Of a stretch of 64,000 nucleotides of DNA, positions 9,461 through 16,841 are shown in pieces. The DNA comes from Salarchaeum japonicum (GTDB lineage: Archaea > Halobacteriota > Halobacteria > Halobacteriales > Halobacteriaceae), in assembly GCF_020614395.1 (NCBI RefSeq), contig NZ_CP085324.1, positions 186,001-250,000 of the forward strand. Direction: 5' to 3'. Positions within the stretch are counted from its first letter, which is position 1; each line of letters begins with the position of its first letter. The position numbers and the translations under genes are program-made. Below the pieces are notes generated by a model. That model did not search any database, was not told the origin of the DNA, and was given only the letters and a program-made list of their open reading frames with translations.

Positions 9461-9493
9461 GGTTCAAGTAGGAAGACGGGGCCAGCGGGCGTC

Positions 9494-10141
9494 GTGCCCA
9501 CCTTCAGCGCGCTGGCGACGGCGGCGTACTGTCCGCGCCAGCTCTACTATCGGCGGCGCGACCCGCCCGACGGAACGCCCGCGGCGGCCGAGCGCGCGTA
9601 CGACCTCTCGACGCACTACCCCGAGTTAGTGGTCGCGTCCGACACCGCGCTCCGAACCTTCGACCTCGCCGTCTCTCCCGCTACGTATCGGCGGCGGCTC
9701 CGCGCGCTCCGCGAACGCGACTGCTGGCAGACACTCACCGACCCGCCCGAGAGCGACGCGCTCGTCGAGGGACGGGACTGCCGTGGGCGCGTGCAGAAAG
9801 TCGGGTACGACCCGCTCCGGCCCGTCCTCGTCTCGCCCGGCGACCCCGCGGACTCCGGCGTGTGGGAGCCACAGCGGGTGCGCGCGGTCGCGGCGGCGCT
9901 CGCGCTCGCGTGGCGCGAACGCACGCCCGTCGAATCGGCGCTCGTCGAGTACCCCCGGCACGGCGTCGTCCGCGAAGTCAGGCTGACGGCGGGGAACCGC
10001 GCGCTCTACCGGCGCACCCTGCGCGCCGTCGAGGGCCTGGACGGGCCGCCGCCCCGCCTCCGCGACACCGCGCGCTGCGGGAGTTGCGACTACCGCGCGG
10101 AGTGCGGAACGAAAACGCGGAGTCTACGCTCGCTCCTCTAG
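9494..10141 (+). CDS. Cas4-like (DUF83/RecB-type) nuclease not associated with CRISPR
   Basis: A 215-residue protein that opens FSALATAAYCPRQLYYRRR, the N-terminal Cys motif of the Cas4/Dna2 iron-sulfur nucleases, and ends with the cluster cysteines in CGSCDYRAEC. Between them EVRLTAGNR may correspond to part of the RecB nuclease core, but the canonical GxxD/ExK residues are not obvious, so activity is uncertain. There are no cas genes or CRISPR repeats in the window. The GTG start is tentative. Its 3' end overlaps the convergent threonylcarbamoyl-AMP synthase gene by 18 bases. Confidence 0.7.
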   Translation: MPTFSALATAAYCPRQLYYRRRDPPDGTPAAAERAYDLSTHYPELVVASDTALRTFDLAVSPATYRRRLRALRERDCWQTLTDPPESDALVEGRDCRGRVQKVGYDPLRPVLVSPGDPADSGVWEPQRVRAVAAALALAWRERTPVESALVEYPRHGVVREVRLTAGNRALYRRTLRAVEGLDGPPPRLRDTARCGSCDYRAECGTKTRSLRSLL

Positions 10142-10705
10142 CCAGGCCTCGATGCGGTCGGCGTCCCGGCCGCGGCGGTGAATCACGCCCGCGGCCGCGT
10201 CCACGACCGTGCTCTCCCCGCCCCGGGTCTCGCCGCCGTCCAGCACCACGCGGGCGGCGTCACGGATTTCGGGGTCGAGGTCGGTGACGCGGCGGGCGTT
10301 CGAGCGGCCGCTCCGGTTCGCGCTCGTCGCCGTCACCGGCCCCGCGGCGTCGAGGAAGTCGAGCGCCAGTTCGTGGTCGGGCACGCGCACGCCCACCTTC
10401 GGTTTCCCGCCGGTGAGCGCGTCCGGAACCCGGTCGCGCTTCTCGCAGACCACGGTCACCGCGCCCGGGAGGAACTCGCGCATGAACGCCTCTTCGCGCT
10501 CGCTCGCGTCCACGTAGTCGAGCGCGGCGTCCACGCTCCCGACGCCCATCGAGAGCGGTTTCGAGCGGTCGCGGCCCTTCGCGGCGAACACGCGCTCTAT
10601 CGCCTCGGAGTCGAGGGCGTCGCCCGCGAGGCCGTAGACGGTGTCCGTCGGGTAGACGACGAGACCGCCGTCCGCGACGGCCGCGGTGGCGTCCGCGAGC
10701 GACAT
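10124..10705 (-). CDS. L-threonylcarbamoyladenylate synthase (YrdC/Sua5 family)
   Basis: Makes threonylcarbamoyl-AMP from threonine, bicarbonate and ATP, the first step of the universal t6A37 modification of ANN-decoding tRNAs. It is 193 residues, so only the YrdC catalytic domain is present and the Sua5 C-terminal domain is absent. Family motifs are VVYPTDTVYGLAGDA, FAAKGRDRSKPLSMGV and PVTATSANRSGRSN. It directly abuts the upstream redoxin gene (stop next to start), suggesting co-transcription with the redoxin pair. Confidence 0.92.
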   Translation of the reverse strand: MSLADATAAVADGGLVVYPTDTVYGLAGDALDSEAIERVFAAKGRDRSKPLSMGVGSVDAALDYVDASEREEAFMREFLPGAVTVVCEKRDRVPDALTGGKPKVGVRVPDHELALDFLDAAGPVTATSANRSGRSNARRVTDLDPEIRDAARVVLDGGETRGGESTVVDAAAGVIHRRGRDADRIEAWLEERA

Positions 10706-11215
10706 CTACAGGTCTTCGACCGCGGCCTCGATTTCGTCGTAGTCCGGGAACTCCGGCCACTCCTCCGCGACCCACGCGTACTCGACGGTTCTGTCCTCGT
10801 CGATGACGTACACGGCCGGCCGCGGCTCCTCGATACCCGTCATGCCGTCGAGGTCGTGCTCGATGCCGTACTTGCGCGCCACGTCGTTCGCGGGGTCGCT
10901 GAACAGTTCGTACTGCTCGATGCCGCGCTCCTCGATGGTGCGCTTGTGCTCGTACGGCGACGAGATGGAGAGGCCGACCACCTGCACGCCGTACTGCTCG
11001 AACTCGCGGTCGGCGAGTTCCTGCCACGCGTACGTCGCCGGGAACGCGCCGTCCATCGAGTGGAACACGAGCACCACGGGCGAGTCGTCGAGCAGGTCGG
11101 TGAGCGAGGCGTCCTCCCAGTACTCGTCGTTCACGAGCGGTCGCGTGAAGTTCGGCGCGTTCTCGCCCGCCTCCACGTGGTCGGCCTCGGGGAGGCTCAC
11201 GATGTCGAAGTCCAT
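10706..11215 (-). CDS. Redoxin (AhpC/TSA-fold) protein lacking any cysteine
   Basis: A 169-residue thioredoxin-fold protein of the peroxiredoxin superfamily: GENAPNFTRPLVND, then a strand VVLVFHSMDG, later VVGLSISSPYEHKR and the C-terminal AVYVIDEDRTVEY. The peroxidatic cysteine position in FHSMDGAFPATYAW is occupied by other residues and the whole protein contains no cysteine, so a standard peroxidase cycle is not possible. It is coupled by an ATGA overlap to the upstream CPFC thioredoxin-fold gene, which suggests a joint redox-related or chaperone role. Confidence 0.8.
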   Translation of the reverse strand: MDFDIVSLPEADHVEAGENAPNFTRPLVNDEYWEDASLTDLLDDSPVVLVFHSMDGAFPATYAWQELADREFEQYGVQVVGLSISSPYEHKRTIEERGIEQYELFSDPANDVARKYGIEHDLDGMTGIEEPRPAVYVIDEDRTVEYAWVAEEWPEFPDYDEIEAAVEDL

Positions 11216-11505
11216 CAGTCGTCACCCCCGTAGGTTCGGTCGAGGTACTTGACGATGTTCCCGGATTCGGCCATCGCGACGCCCGTGTTCTCGTCGATGA
11301 TGGCGGGGACGGTGCGCGCGCCGACGACGCGCTTCACGGCGTCGCGCTCCGAGTGCAGCGGTTCGACGAACCGCGAGTGGTAGTCGATGTCGTACTCGTC
11401 GAGTTTGTTCACGACGCGCTCGCAGAACGGACACGCCTGCAGTCGATAGAGCAGGATGTCCGCGTCCGCGCTCTCCGGTTTCGGCGTTGCTTCGCTCGCG
11501 CTCAT
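11215..11505 (-). CDS. Glutaredoxin/GST-N-like thioredoxin-fold protein
   Basis: A 96-residue protein with the active-site motif CPFC at residues 25-28 (LYRLQACPFCERVVNKLDE), the cis-proline loop ARTVPAIIDE and a C-terminal GNIVKYLDRTYG typical of glutathione S-transferase N-domain-like glutaredoxins. Probably a dithiol oxidoreductase; haloarchaea use gamma-glutamylcysteine rather than glutathione. It is the first gene of the unit and is translationally coupled to the cysteine-less redoxin. Confidence 0.85.
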   Translation of the reverse strand: MSASEATPKPESADADILLYRLQACPFCERVVNKLDEYDIDYHSRFVEPLHSERDAVKRVVGARTVPAIIDENTGVAMAESGNIVKYLDRTYGGDD

Positions 11506-11565
11506 ACCTCGTCGTTCGGTCGAACCCGGCGTAAACGTGTTGCCCGCGGCACGCAGGGGGTAACG

Positions 11566-11572
11566 TTTAATC
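11566..11572 (+). promoter_or_regulatory. TATA box for the CNNM/CBS gene
   Basis: TTTAATC centred 30 bases upstream of a GTG at 11599. It decides the start codon, since the frame stays open far upstream through the antisense strand of the glutaredoxin gene. Confidence 0.6.
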
Positions 11573-11598
11573 GGACGGGGACGAAACCCACGACTATT

Positions 11599-12963
11599 GT
11601 GGGTTTGTCTCCGGTACTGACACCGCTGGTGTTCGGCGTGACACTCGGGACTGATACGTACGCCGCGCTCGGCGTGGTTGCGATAATCCTCCTGATGGCG
11701 CTTTCGGCGTTCTTCTCGTCCTCCGAGATAGCGATGTTCTCCATCGCTCGCCACCGTATCGACGCGCTCCGCGAGGACGGCGTTCCCGGTGCGAAGACCG
11801 TAGCTGACCTCAAAGAAGACCCGCACCGACTCCTCGTGACGATTCTCGTCGGGAACAACCTCGTGAACATCGCGATGTCCTCGCTCGCCACCGCGCTCGT
11901 CGGGATGTACGTCACGAACTCCGGCGTCGCGGTGCTCGTCTCGACGTTCGGCGTCACCGCGCTCGTCCTCCTGTTCGGGGAGTCCGGCCCGAAGTCGTAC
12001 GCGGTCGAGAACACGGAGTCGTGGTCGCTCCGCGTCGCGCCCTTCCTCAAGCTCTCCGAACGCGTCCTCTACCCGCTCGTCGTCACGTTCGACTACCTCA
12101 CGCGGCTCGTCAACCGCGTCACCGGCGGGCGCGCGGCCATCGAGACCTCGTACGTCTCCCGGGACGAGATTCAGGAGATGATCAAGACCGGAGAGCGCGA
12201 GGGCGTCATCGAGGAGGACGAACGCGAGATGCTCCAGCGCATCTTCCGGTTCAACAATACCATCGCGAAGGAGGTGATGACGCCGCGGCTCGACGTGGAC
12301 GCGGTGCCGAAGGACGCGTCCGTCGACGAGGCCATCCAGACGTGCGTGCAGTCCGGCCACGAACGACTCCCGATTTACGAGGGAAGCCTGGACAACGTCA
12401 TCGGGGTCGTCGCGCTCCGCGACCTCGTGCGCCAGCACGTCTACGGCGAGGGCGAGACGGTCGCGCTCTCCGACCTCATCGAACCGACTCTGCACGTCCC
12501 CGAGTCGAAGAACGTGGACGAACTCCTCGCGGAGATGCAGGACGAGCGCGTCGGCATGGTCGTCGTGCTGGACGAGTTCGGCACCACGGAGGGCCTCATC
12601 ACGACCGAAGACCTCATCGAGGAAATCGTGGGCGAAATCCTCGAAGGCGAGGAGGAAAAGCCGGTGACGTTCGTGGACGACGACGCCGTGCTCGTGCGCG
12701 GCGAAGTGAACATCGACGAGGTGAACGACGCGCTCGACATCGACCTCCCGGAGGGCGAGGAGTTCGAGACCATCGCGGGTTTCATCTTCAACCGCGCGGG
12801 CCGCCTCGTGGAGGAGGGTGAGACGTTCGAGTACGACGGCGTCGAACTCCGCGCGGAGACCGTGGAGAACACGCGCATCATGAAAGCGCGCGTCTCCCGC
12901 GTCGAGGAACCCGACGACGACGCGGAGTCACTCGAAGCCGAGGAGGAAGACCCCGAGGCCTAG
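11599..12963 (+). CDS. CNNM/CorC-family membrane protein with CBS domains (hemolysin C-like)
   Basis: A 454-residue membrane protein: a DUF21/CNNM transmembrane domain (about residues 1-190, with FFSSSEIAMFSI and LLFGESGPKSYAVEN), a CBS pair (about 205-335, with EVMTPRLDVDAVP and RVGMVVVLDEFGTTEGLIT), and a CorC_HlyC domain (about 350-435). Members take part in Mg2+/Co2+ extrusion or Na+/Mg2+ exchange, with the CBS pair sensing nucleotide. The GTG start was chosen from the TATA box. The stop codon TAG shares CTAG with the TAG of the convergent phosphate transporter. Confidence 0.88.
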   Translation: MGLSPVLTPLVFGVTLGTDTYAALGVVAIILLMALSAFFSSSEIAMFSIARHRIDALREDGVPGAKTVADLKEDPHRLLVTILVGNNLVNIAMSSLATALVGMYVTNSGVAVLVSTFGVTALVLLFGESGPKSYAVENTESWSLRVAPFLKLSERVLYPLVVTFDYLTRLVNRVTGGRAAIETSYVSRDEIQEMIKTGEREGVIEEDEREMLQRIFRFNNTIAKEVMTPRLDVDAVPKDASVDEAIQTCVQSGHERLPIYEGSLDNVIGVVALRDLVRQHVYGEGETVALSDLIEPTLHVPESKNVDELLAEMQDERVGMVVVLDEFGTTEGLITTEDLIEEIVGEILEGEEEKPVTFVDDDAVLVRGEVNIDEVNDALDIDLPEGEEFETIAGFIFNRAGRLVEEGETFEYDGVELRAETVENTRIMKARVSRVEEPDDDAESLEAEEEDPEA

Positions 12964-14117
12964 AACACCGCGTCCACGCCGACGTACGCGCCGTAGCTCG
13001 CGCCGAGCGCGAGCGCGAGCGACCCGACCCACGCGAGCACGGTGAACACCATCTTTCGCTTGCTCACGCCGCCGCCCGCGCCCGCCGCGGCGTACCCGCT
13101 ACCGACGATGGCGGAGACGATTATCTCGTTGAAGGAGACTGGAATCCCGAAGAAGACGGCGGTCTGTGCGATGGCGAAACTCGGGATGAGCGCCGCGATG
13201 CTGCGGCGGGGGCCGAGGCTGGAGTAGTCCTGGCTGAGCGCTTTTATCATGCGGGGCGCGCCCGTCCACGACCCGGCGAGCAGGCCGATGCCGCCCCCGA
13301 CGAGCACGTACGTGATGGGGACGTCCCCGCCGACGAGCGGGAGGAGCGGGCCGACCGCGAGGCCGACCTGACTGCCGCCGGCGCTGAACGCGACGAGGCT
13401 GCCGAGCGCGAGGAGGAAGCGCCGCTGGCCGCGCGCGGGGTCGCGGTCGATTTCGCGGTAGAGCACGAGCGCGACGAGCGCGGCGACGACGAGCGACACG
13501 GCCGCGCGCCCCGGGAGACCGGGCGTAACCGCGGCGGAGAGCGACCGACTGGTTCCGGCGGGGCCGAGGAAGACGAACCGGATGTTCGCGATGATGAGGC
13601 CGACGACGCCGCCGAGAACGGGGATGACGACGCGGTCGCGGTCGAGGCGGCGGAGCGCCCGCGCGGTGGCGTACGCGATGCCGCCGCCGACGAACGGTAC
13701 GAGCACCCAGAGCGTCGCTATCTGCTGGTACTTCGCCCACGCGGGACTGCCGCCCATCGCCAGGCCGGTGCCCACCACCGCGCCCGTGACGGTGAACGCG
13801 GTGGCGATGGGGTAGCCCGCGAACACGCCGACGGCGACGAGCACGGCGGCGATGGTGAGCGCGATGACCGCCGCCGTCGGGGAGAGCGACTGTCCGATGA
13901 TGAGGTCTTGGCCGACGGCTTCGCTCACGTTCGCGCCCTGAAACACCGCGCCCGCGAGCCCGAGGATGCCGACGAGGAACCCCGCGCGCATCACCGGAAT
14001 CGCGTTCGCGCCGACCGCGGGCGCGAACGGCGTCGACCCCGACGACCCCGCGCCGATAGCCCACGCCATGAAGAGGCTCGCGACCGCGGCGACGACCAGA
14101 ATCACGAGACCTGCCAT
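12960..14117 (-). CDS. PiT-family inorganic phosphate transporter, divergent paralogue
   Basis: A 385-residue, ten- to twelve-helix permease of the PiT type, which couples phosphate uptake to H+ or Na+. The first internal repeat keeps a signature-like GSTPFAPAVGANAIPV with TFTGAVVG-like downstream helices. The second repeat reads LVAFSAGGSQVGLAVGPLLP, where the usual GANDVANA-type asparagines are missing. Compare the second PiT gene at 21568, which keeps GASNVANAVAPLVG. Substrate may therefore be phosphate or another oxyanion. Monocistronic and convergent with the CNNM gene. Confidence 0.8.
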   Translation of the reverse strand: MAGLVILVVAAVASLFMAWAIGAGSSGSTPFAPAVGANAIPVMRAGFLVGILGLAGAVFQGANVSEAVGQDLIIGQSLSPTAAVIALTIAAVLVAVGVFAGYPIATAFTVTGAVVGTGLAMGGSPAWAKYQQIATLWVLVPFVGGGIAYATARALRRLDRDRVVIPVLGGVVGLIIANIRFVFLGPAGTSRSLSAAVTPGLPGRAAVSLVVAALVALVLYREIDRDPARGQRRFLLALGSLVAFSAGGSQVGLAVGPLLPLVGGDVPITYVLVGGGIGLLAGSWTGAPRMIKALSQDYSSLGPRRSIAALIPSFAIAQTAVFFGIPVSFNEIIVSAIVGSGYAAAGAGGGVSKRKMVFTVLAWVGSLALALGASYGAYVGVDAVF

Positions 14118-14154
14118 ACGCGTCCGTGTGGTGGCCGCGGCTTGAGGGTGTCGC

Positions 14155-14838
14155 TTAGTTCGTCGTCGGGTTCGTGTCCGCGTCCCCGTCCGTCTCCGGG
14201 AGTTCGACGCCTTCGGCGGCCGCGACGGACTCCACGTCCTTCTCCGCGTCCACGTGCCAGCGCTCTACGTCCTCCTCGTATGATTCGAGGTACTCCCGCA
14301 CCGCGTCCTTCAGGTCGTCGTCGTTCACGTTCACCTCGAACACGAACTCCTCCTGGGAGCGCACGTACCGGACGTTCGCGCTCACGAGGTCGTTGTCGAA
14401 GTAGTAGGGCGCGATCTGCGTCATCACCTTCCGGTACACGGTGTTCTCGATGGTTCGCAACGCCTTCCGGCCCGCCGTGTCCGCGGCGCGCGCCACGTAG
14501 TCGATGGAGTCCTGCCACTTCGACACCGCGCCGTCCACGTCGTCCTCTCCGAGTTTCTCGTAGGACTCGGTCAGGCGCTCGCCCGCCGACCCGAGGTCGT
14601 CGTCCGCCGACCGCCCCGCGCGCTCGCCCTCGCCCTCGTCCACGCTCGCCTGCGCGGCCGTCTTCTCCGACACCTCCTCGTCGATGCGCTCGTGCGCCTT
14701 CGGCCGCCACTCGTCCCACGCCGACAGCGCGTCGGACTCGACGCCCGCCTCGCGCAACGCGTACGTCACGCGCTCGCCGTGCTCGACGATATCGCCCCAG
14801 TCACCCCGAACCTTGAACCCGGAGATACTCTCTTCCAT
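14155..14838 (-). CDS. Uncharacterised acidic helical haloarchaeal protein
   Basis: A 227-residue soluble protein starting [21 protein letters not shown]. The N-terminal ~60 residues and residues ~95-190 look folded and helical ([21 protein letters not shown]). A low-complexity acidic linker lies between (about 65-85). There is no membrane segment or recognisable catalytic motif. It appears to be a conserved haloarchaeal family of unknown function. It is monocistronic, 207 bases from the divergent upp gene. Confidence 0.7.
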   Translation of the reverse strand: MEESISGFKVRGDWGDIVEHGERVTYALREAGVESDALSAWDEWRPKAHERIDEEVSEKTAAQASVDEGEGERAGRSADDDLGSAGERLTESYEKLGEDDVDGAVSKWQDSIDYVARAADTAGRKALRTIENTVYRKVMTQIAPYYFDNDLVSANVRYVRSQEEFVFEVNVNDDDLKDAVREYLESYEEDVERWHVDAEKDVESVAAAEGVELPETDGDADTNPTTN

Positions 14839-15014
14839 CGCGGTTTGACGCGCATAGGACGCCCGCCGCCTTACGTGTTGTCGCTGTCACCCGCTCGCAC
14901 GGACGCTCCCGCTCCCGGCTCCACCGTCGCCGCACCGCGCCGTTCGACGGAACCGGCGTTCCGCCTGTCCCCCGCTCGCGTGTTCCGCGGCGCTACGCGC
15001 CGCGTAACCGATAC

Positions 15015-15020
15015 CTTAAC
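15015..15020 (+). promoter_or_regulatory. TATA box of upp
   Basis: CTTAAC centred 29 bases before the upp ATG, which supports the start [12 protein letters not shown] rather than a longer reading frame. Confidence 0.5.
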
Positions 15021-15045
15021 GCAATCCCCGGCCCGTTTTTCCGGT

Positions 15046-15720
15046 ATGCCAATCGAGGACCGCGAGAACGCGCACGTCATCACGCACGCGCTCGCGAAGG
15101 ACACGCTCTCCCGGATTCGGGACGAATCGACGGAGCAGGTCGGGTTCCGCAAGGGACTGGTGAAACTCGGCCGCATCTGCGGGTACGAGGTCATCGACGG
15201 CGTGATGGAGACCGAGTACGTCGAACTCGAAACCCCGCTCGCGCCGACCACCGGGGAGCGCGTGAAGGGACTGGACGACGTGGTCATCATCAACGTCCTG
15301 CGGGCGGCGACGCCGTTCGTCGAGGGGCTTCTGAAGGCGTTCCCGCGCGCGAAGCAGGGCGTCATCAGCGCGGGCCGCGACGAGTCCGGCCAGCGCGAGG
15401 ACGGCACGTTCCCCATCACCGTGGACTACGTGAAACTCCCCGAAATCACGGCGGACGACACGGTCATCGTCGCCGACCCGATGCTCGCCACCGGCTCCAC
15501 GATGTGCACCGTCCTCGAAACCGTCCTCGACGGACAGGCCGACCCGGAGAACCTCTTCGTGCTCTCCGCCGTCTCCGCGCCCGACGGCCTCCTCCGCGTC
15601 CAGGAGGGGTTCCCGGAGGCAGACCTCCTCACGGTCAGCATCGACGACCACCTCAACGAGGAGGGCTACATCATCCCCGGTCTCGGGGACGCGGGCGACC
15701 GCGCGTTCCGCACGAAGTAG
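15046..15720 (+). CDS. upp: Uracil phosphoribosyltransferase
   Basis: Salvages uracil by transferring ribose-5-phosphate from PRPP to give UMP. The 224-residue length is typical. The PRPP loop is [14 protein letters not shown], and [20 protein letters not shown] and a C-terminal [17 protein letters not shown] (uracil-binding region) are diagnostic. The PRPP substrate would come from the prs product encoded at 29660. It is followed 40 bases downstream by a small membrane protein gene in the same direction. Confidence 0.95.
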   Translation: MPIEDRENAHVITHALAKDTLSRIRDESTEQVGFRKGLVKLGRICGYEVIDGVMETEYVELETPLAPTTGERVKGLDDVVIINVLRAATPFVEGLLKAFPRAKQGVISAGRDESGQREDGTFPITVDYVKLPEITADDTVIVADPMLATGSTMCTVLETVLDGQADPENLFVLSAVSAPDGLLRVQEGFPEADLLTVSIDDHLNEEGYIIPGLGDAGDRAFRTK

Positions 15721-15760
15721 GAACCGTAACGCCCAACCTCGCCCACGAGCGTCTTCACGT

Positions 15761-16126
15761 ATGACTCCGGTCGCGTTGTTCGCGCTCGCCGTCGCGCTCC
15801 CCCTTCTCGTCGTCGCGGTCGTCTACGGGGGTGCGGTGCTGGTCGGCGTCGCGCCCGACTTCGCGCTCATCGTCCTCACTCTCCCGTTGCTCGCGCTCCT
15901 CCTCTACGCGCTCTCCGTGGTCGAGACGAAGACGGAGCGCGAGCGCGACCTCCCGGACTCGCTCTGGAAGCGCCTCGCGTCGTTCGCGCGCGGCGGCGAC
16001 GGCGGCCCCGACATCGAGGCGCGCGACCGCATGGATCCCGAGGAGCGCCAGCGCATCGCGCGACAGATCCTCGTGTTCTCCGTCGCGGGCCTCCTCTGGA
16101 CGTTCGGGGTGGCGTACGGCTTCTGA
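15761..16126 (+). CDS. Small membrane protein, function unknown
   Basis: A 121-residue protein with two N-terminal membrane helices (VALFALAVALPLLVVAVVYG and FALIVLTLPLLALLLYALSV), a charged cytoplasmic or exterior loop of ~45 residues rich in Arg/Asp, and a third helix at the C terminus (ILVFSVAGLLWTFGVAYGF). No family is recognised. It lies 40 bases after upp and could be co-transcribed. Confidence 0.65.
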   Translation: MTPVALFALAVALPLLVVAVVYGGAVLVGVAPDFALIVLTLPLLALLLYALSVVETKTERERDLPDSLWKRLASFARGGDGGPDIEARDRMDPEERQRIARQILVFSVAGLLWTFGVAYGF

Positions 16127-16137
16127 CGCCGCAGTTC

Positions 16138-16143
16138 TTTATA
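16138..16143 (+). promoter_or_regulatory. TATA box for the 67-aa zinc-finger gene
   Basis: TTTATA centred 26 bases upstream of the ATG at 16166. It selects this ATG over the in-frame ATG 15 bases upstream. Confidence 0.6.
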
Positions 16144-16165
16144 CCTCGGCGTGTATGCGGTACGT

Positions 16166-16369
16166 ATGTCGGAGGACTCCTGCGCGCACTGCGGGGACGA
16201 CGTATCGGACGCGCTCGCCCGCACCGTCCGCGTCACGGTCGACCGCTCTCAGATTGACCAACAGCGGCTCTGCCCGACGTGCTTCGCGGACTGGATCGAC
16301 CGCTACGAGGCCGAGATGCAGCCCGAGGAGACGACCACCGTGGACGACGAGAACATCATCGTCGACTAA
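16166..16369 (+). CDS. Small two-CxxC zinc-ribbon protein
   Basis: A 67-residue protein with paired cysteines CAHC (near residue 6-9) and CPTC (about 37-40), separated by a short beta-rich stretch DALARTVRVTVDRSQID, and an acidic tail. This is a typical small haloarchaeal zinc-ribbon protein, likely to bind nucleic acid or a protein partner. It has its own promoter and is followed by a membrane protein gene. Confidence 0.7.
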   Translation: MSEDSCAHCGDDVSDALARTVRVTVDRSQIDQQRLCPTCFADWIDRYEAEMQPEETTTVDDENIIVD

Positions 16370-16399
16370 TTTACTTATCCCGGATACGTCGGCGCGCGT

Positions 16400-16747
16400 A
16401 TGAAACGACTGCTTCGCATCGTCGCACTCTACGGCGTCCTCGTTCCCGCCGCCGTCGTCGCGATAGCGCTCGGCGTCGCCGCCTCCCAGGCGTTCCCGCC
16501 GGGGAACGTCGCGCTCGCGCTGGCGTTCGTGTTCGCCTGCGTCTCGCTCGCGTTGACGAGCGGAGCGGACGACCACGTCGAGAACGCGAAGGTGATGGGG
16601 CGAAACCCGATGACCGCCTGGCAGGACCTCCACGAGCACGACGAGTGGAATCGCACGTCGCCGCGCATCGTCGCGGTTCGCGCGTTCTTCATGGGCGGGT
16701 TCGTCATCGCCGGCGCGTGCATCGTCGCGATATACGTCCTCGCCTAA
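16400..16747 (+). CDS. Small membrane protein, function unknown
   Basis: A 115-residue protein with helices at about residues 7-27 (IVALYGVLVPAAVVAIALGV), 37-53 (ALALAFVFACVSLALTSG) and 94-114 (FFMGGFVIAGACIVAIYVLA), joined by a polar loop DDHVENAKVMGRNPMTAW. No family is recognised. It follows the zinc-ribbon gene by 30 bases in the same orientation. Confidence 0.65.
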   Translation: MKRLLRIVALYGVLVPAAVVAIALGVAASQAFPPGNVALALAFVFACVSLALTSGADDHVENAKVMGRNPMTAWQDLHEHDEWNRTSPRIVAVRAFFMGGFVIAGACIVAIYVLA

Positions 16748-16796
16748 CCCCTTCGCTTCACCTCGAAGCCCCGCGCAGTCTTGCGGTTTTATCGCG

Positions 16797-16811
16797 TTCG
16801 TTCCGAACGAA
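16797..16811. terminator. Short hairpin between convergent genes
   Basis: TTCGTT, three bases, AACGAA: a perfect 6-bp inverted repeat between the stop codons of the membrane protein gene and the convergent S9 peptidase gene. It could help end transcription, though haloarchaeal terminators are mostly T-runs and this one lacks a long T tract. Confidence 0.3.
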
Positions 16812-16841
16812 GCCGACCCCCGGACGGCTACCGAGCGCTCC

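Noticed and set aside
9494-10141. A CRISPR-Cas locus
   Set aside because: No repeat-spacer array and no cas1, cas2 or effector genes are visible; only a lone Cas4-like gene.
11215-12495. A long minus-strand open frame covering the CNNM gene and the glutaredoxin
   Set aside because: The part beyond 11505 is the antisense of the CNNM gene, with no protein-like features. High GC makes such open antisense frames common throughout this DNA. The glutaredoxin start at 11505 fits the family.
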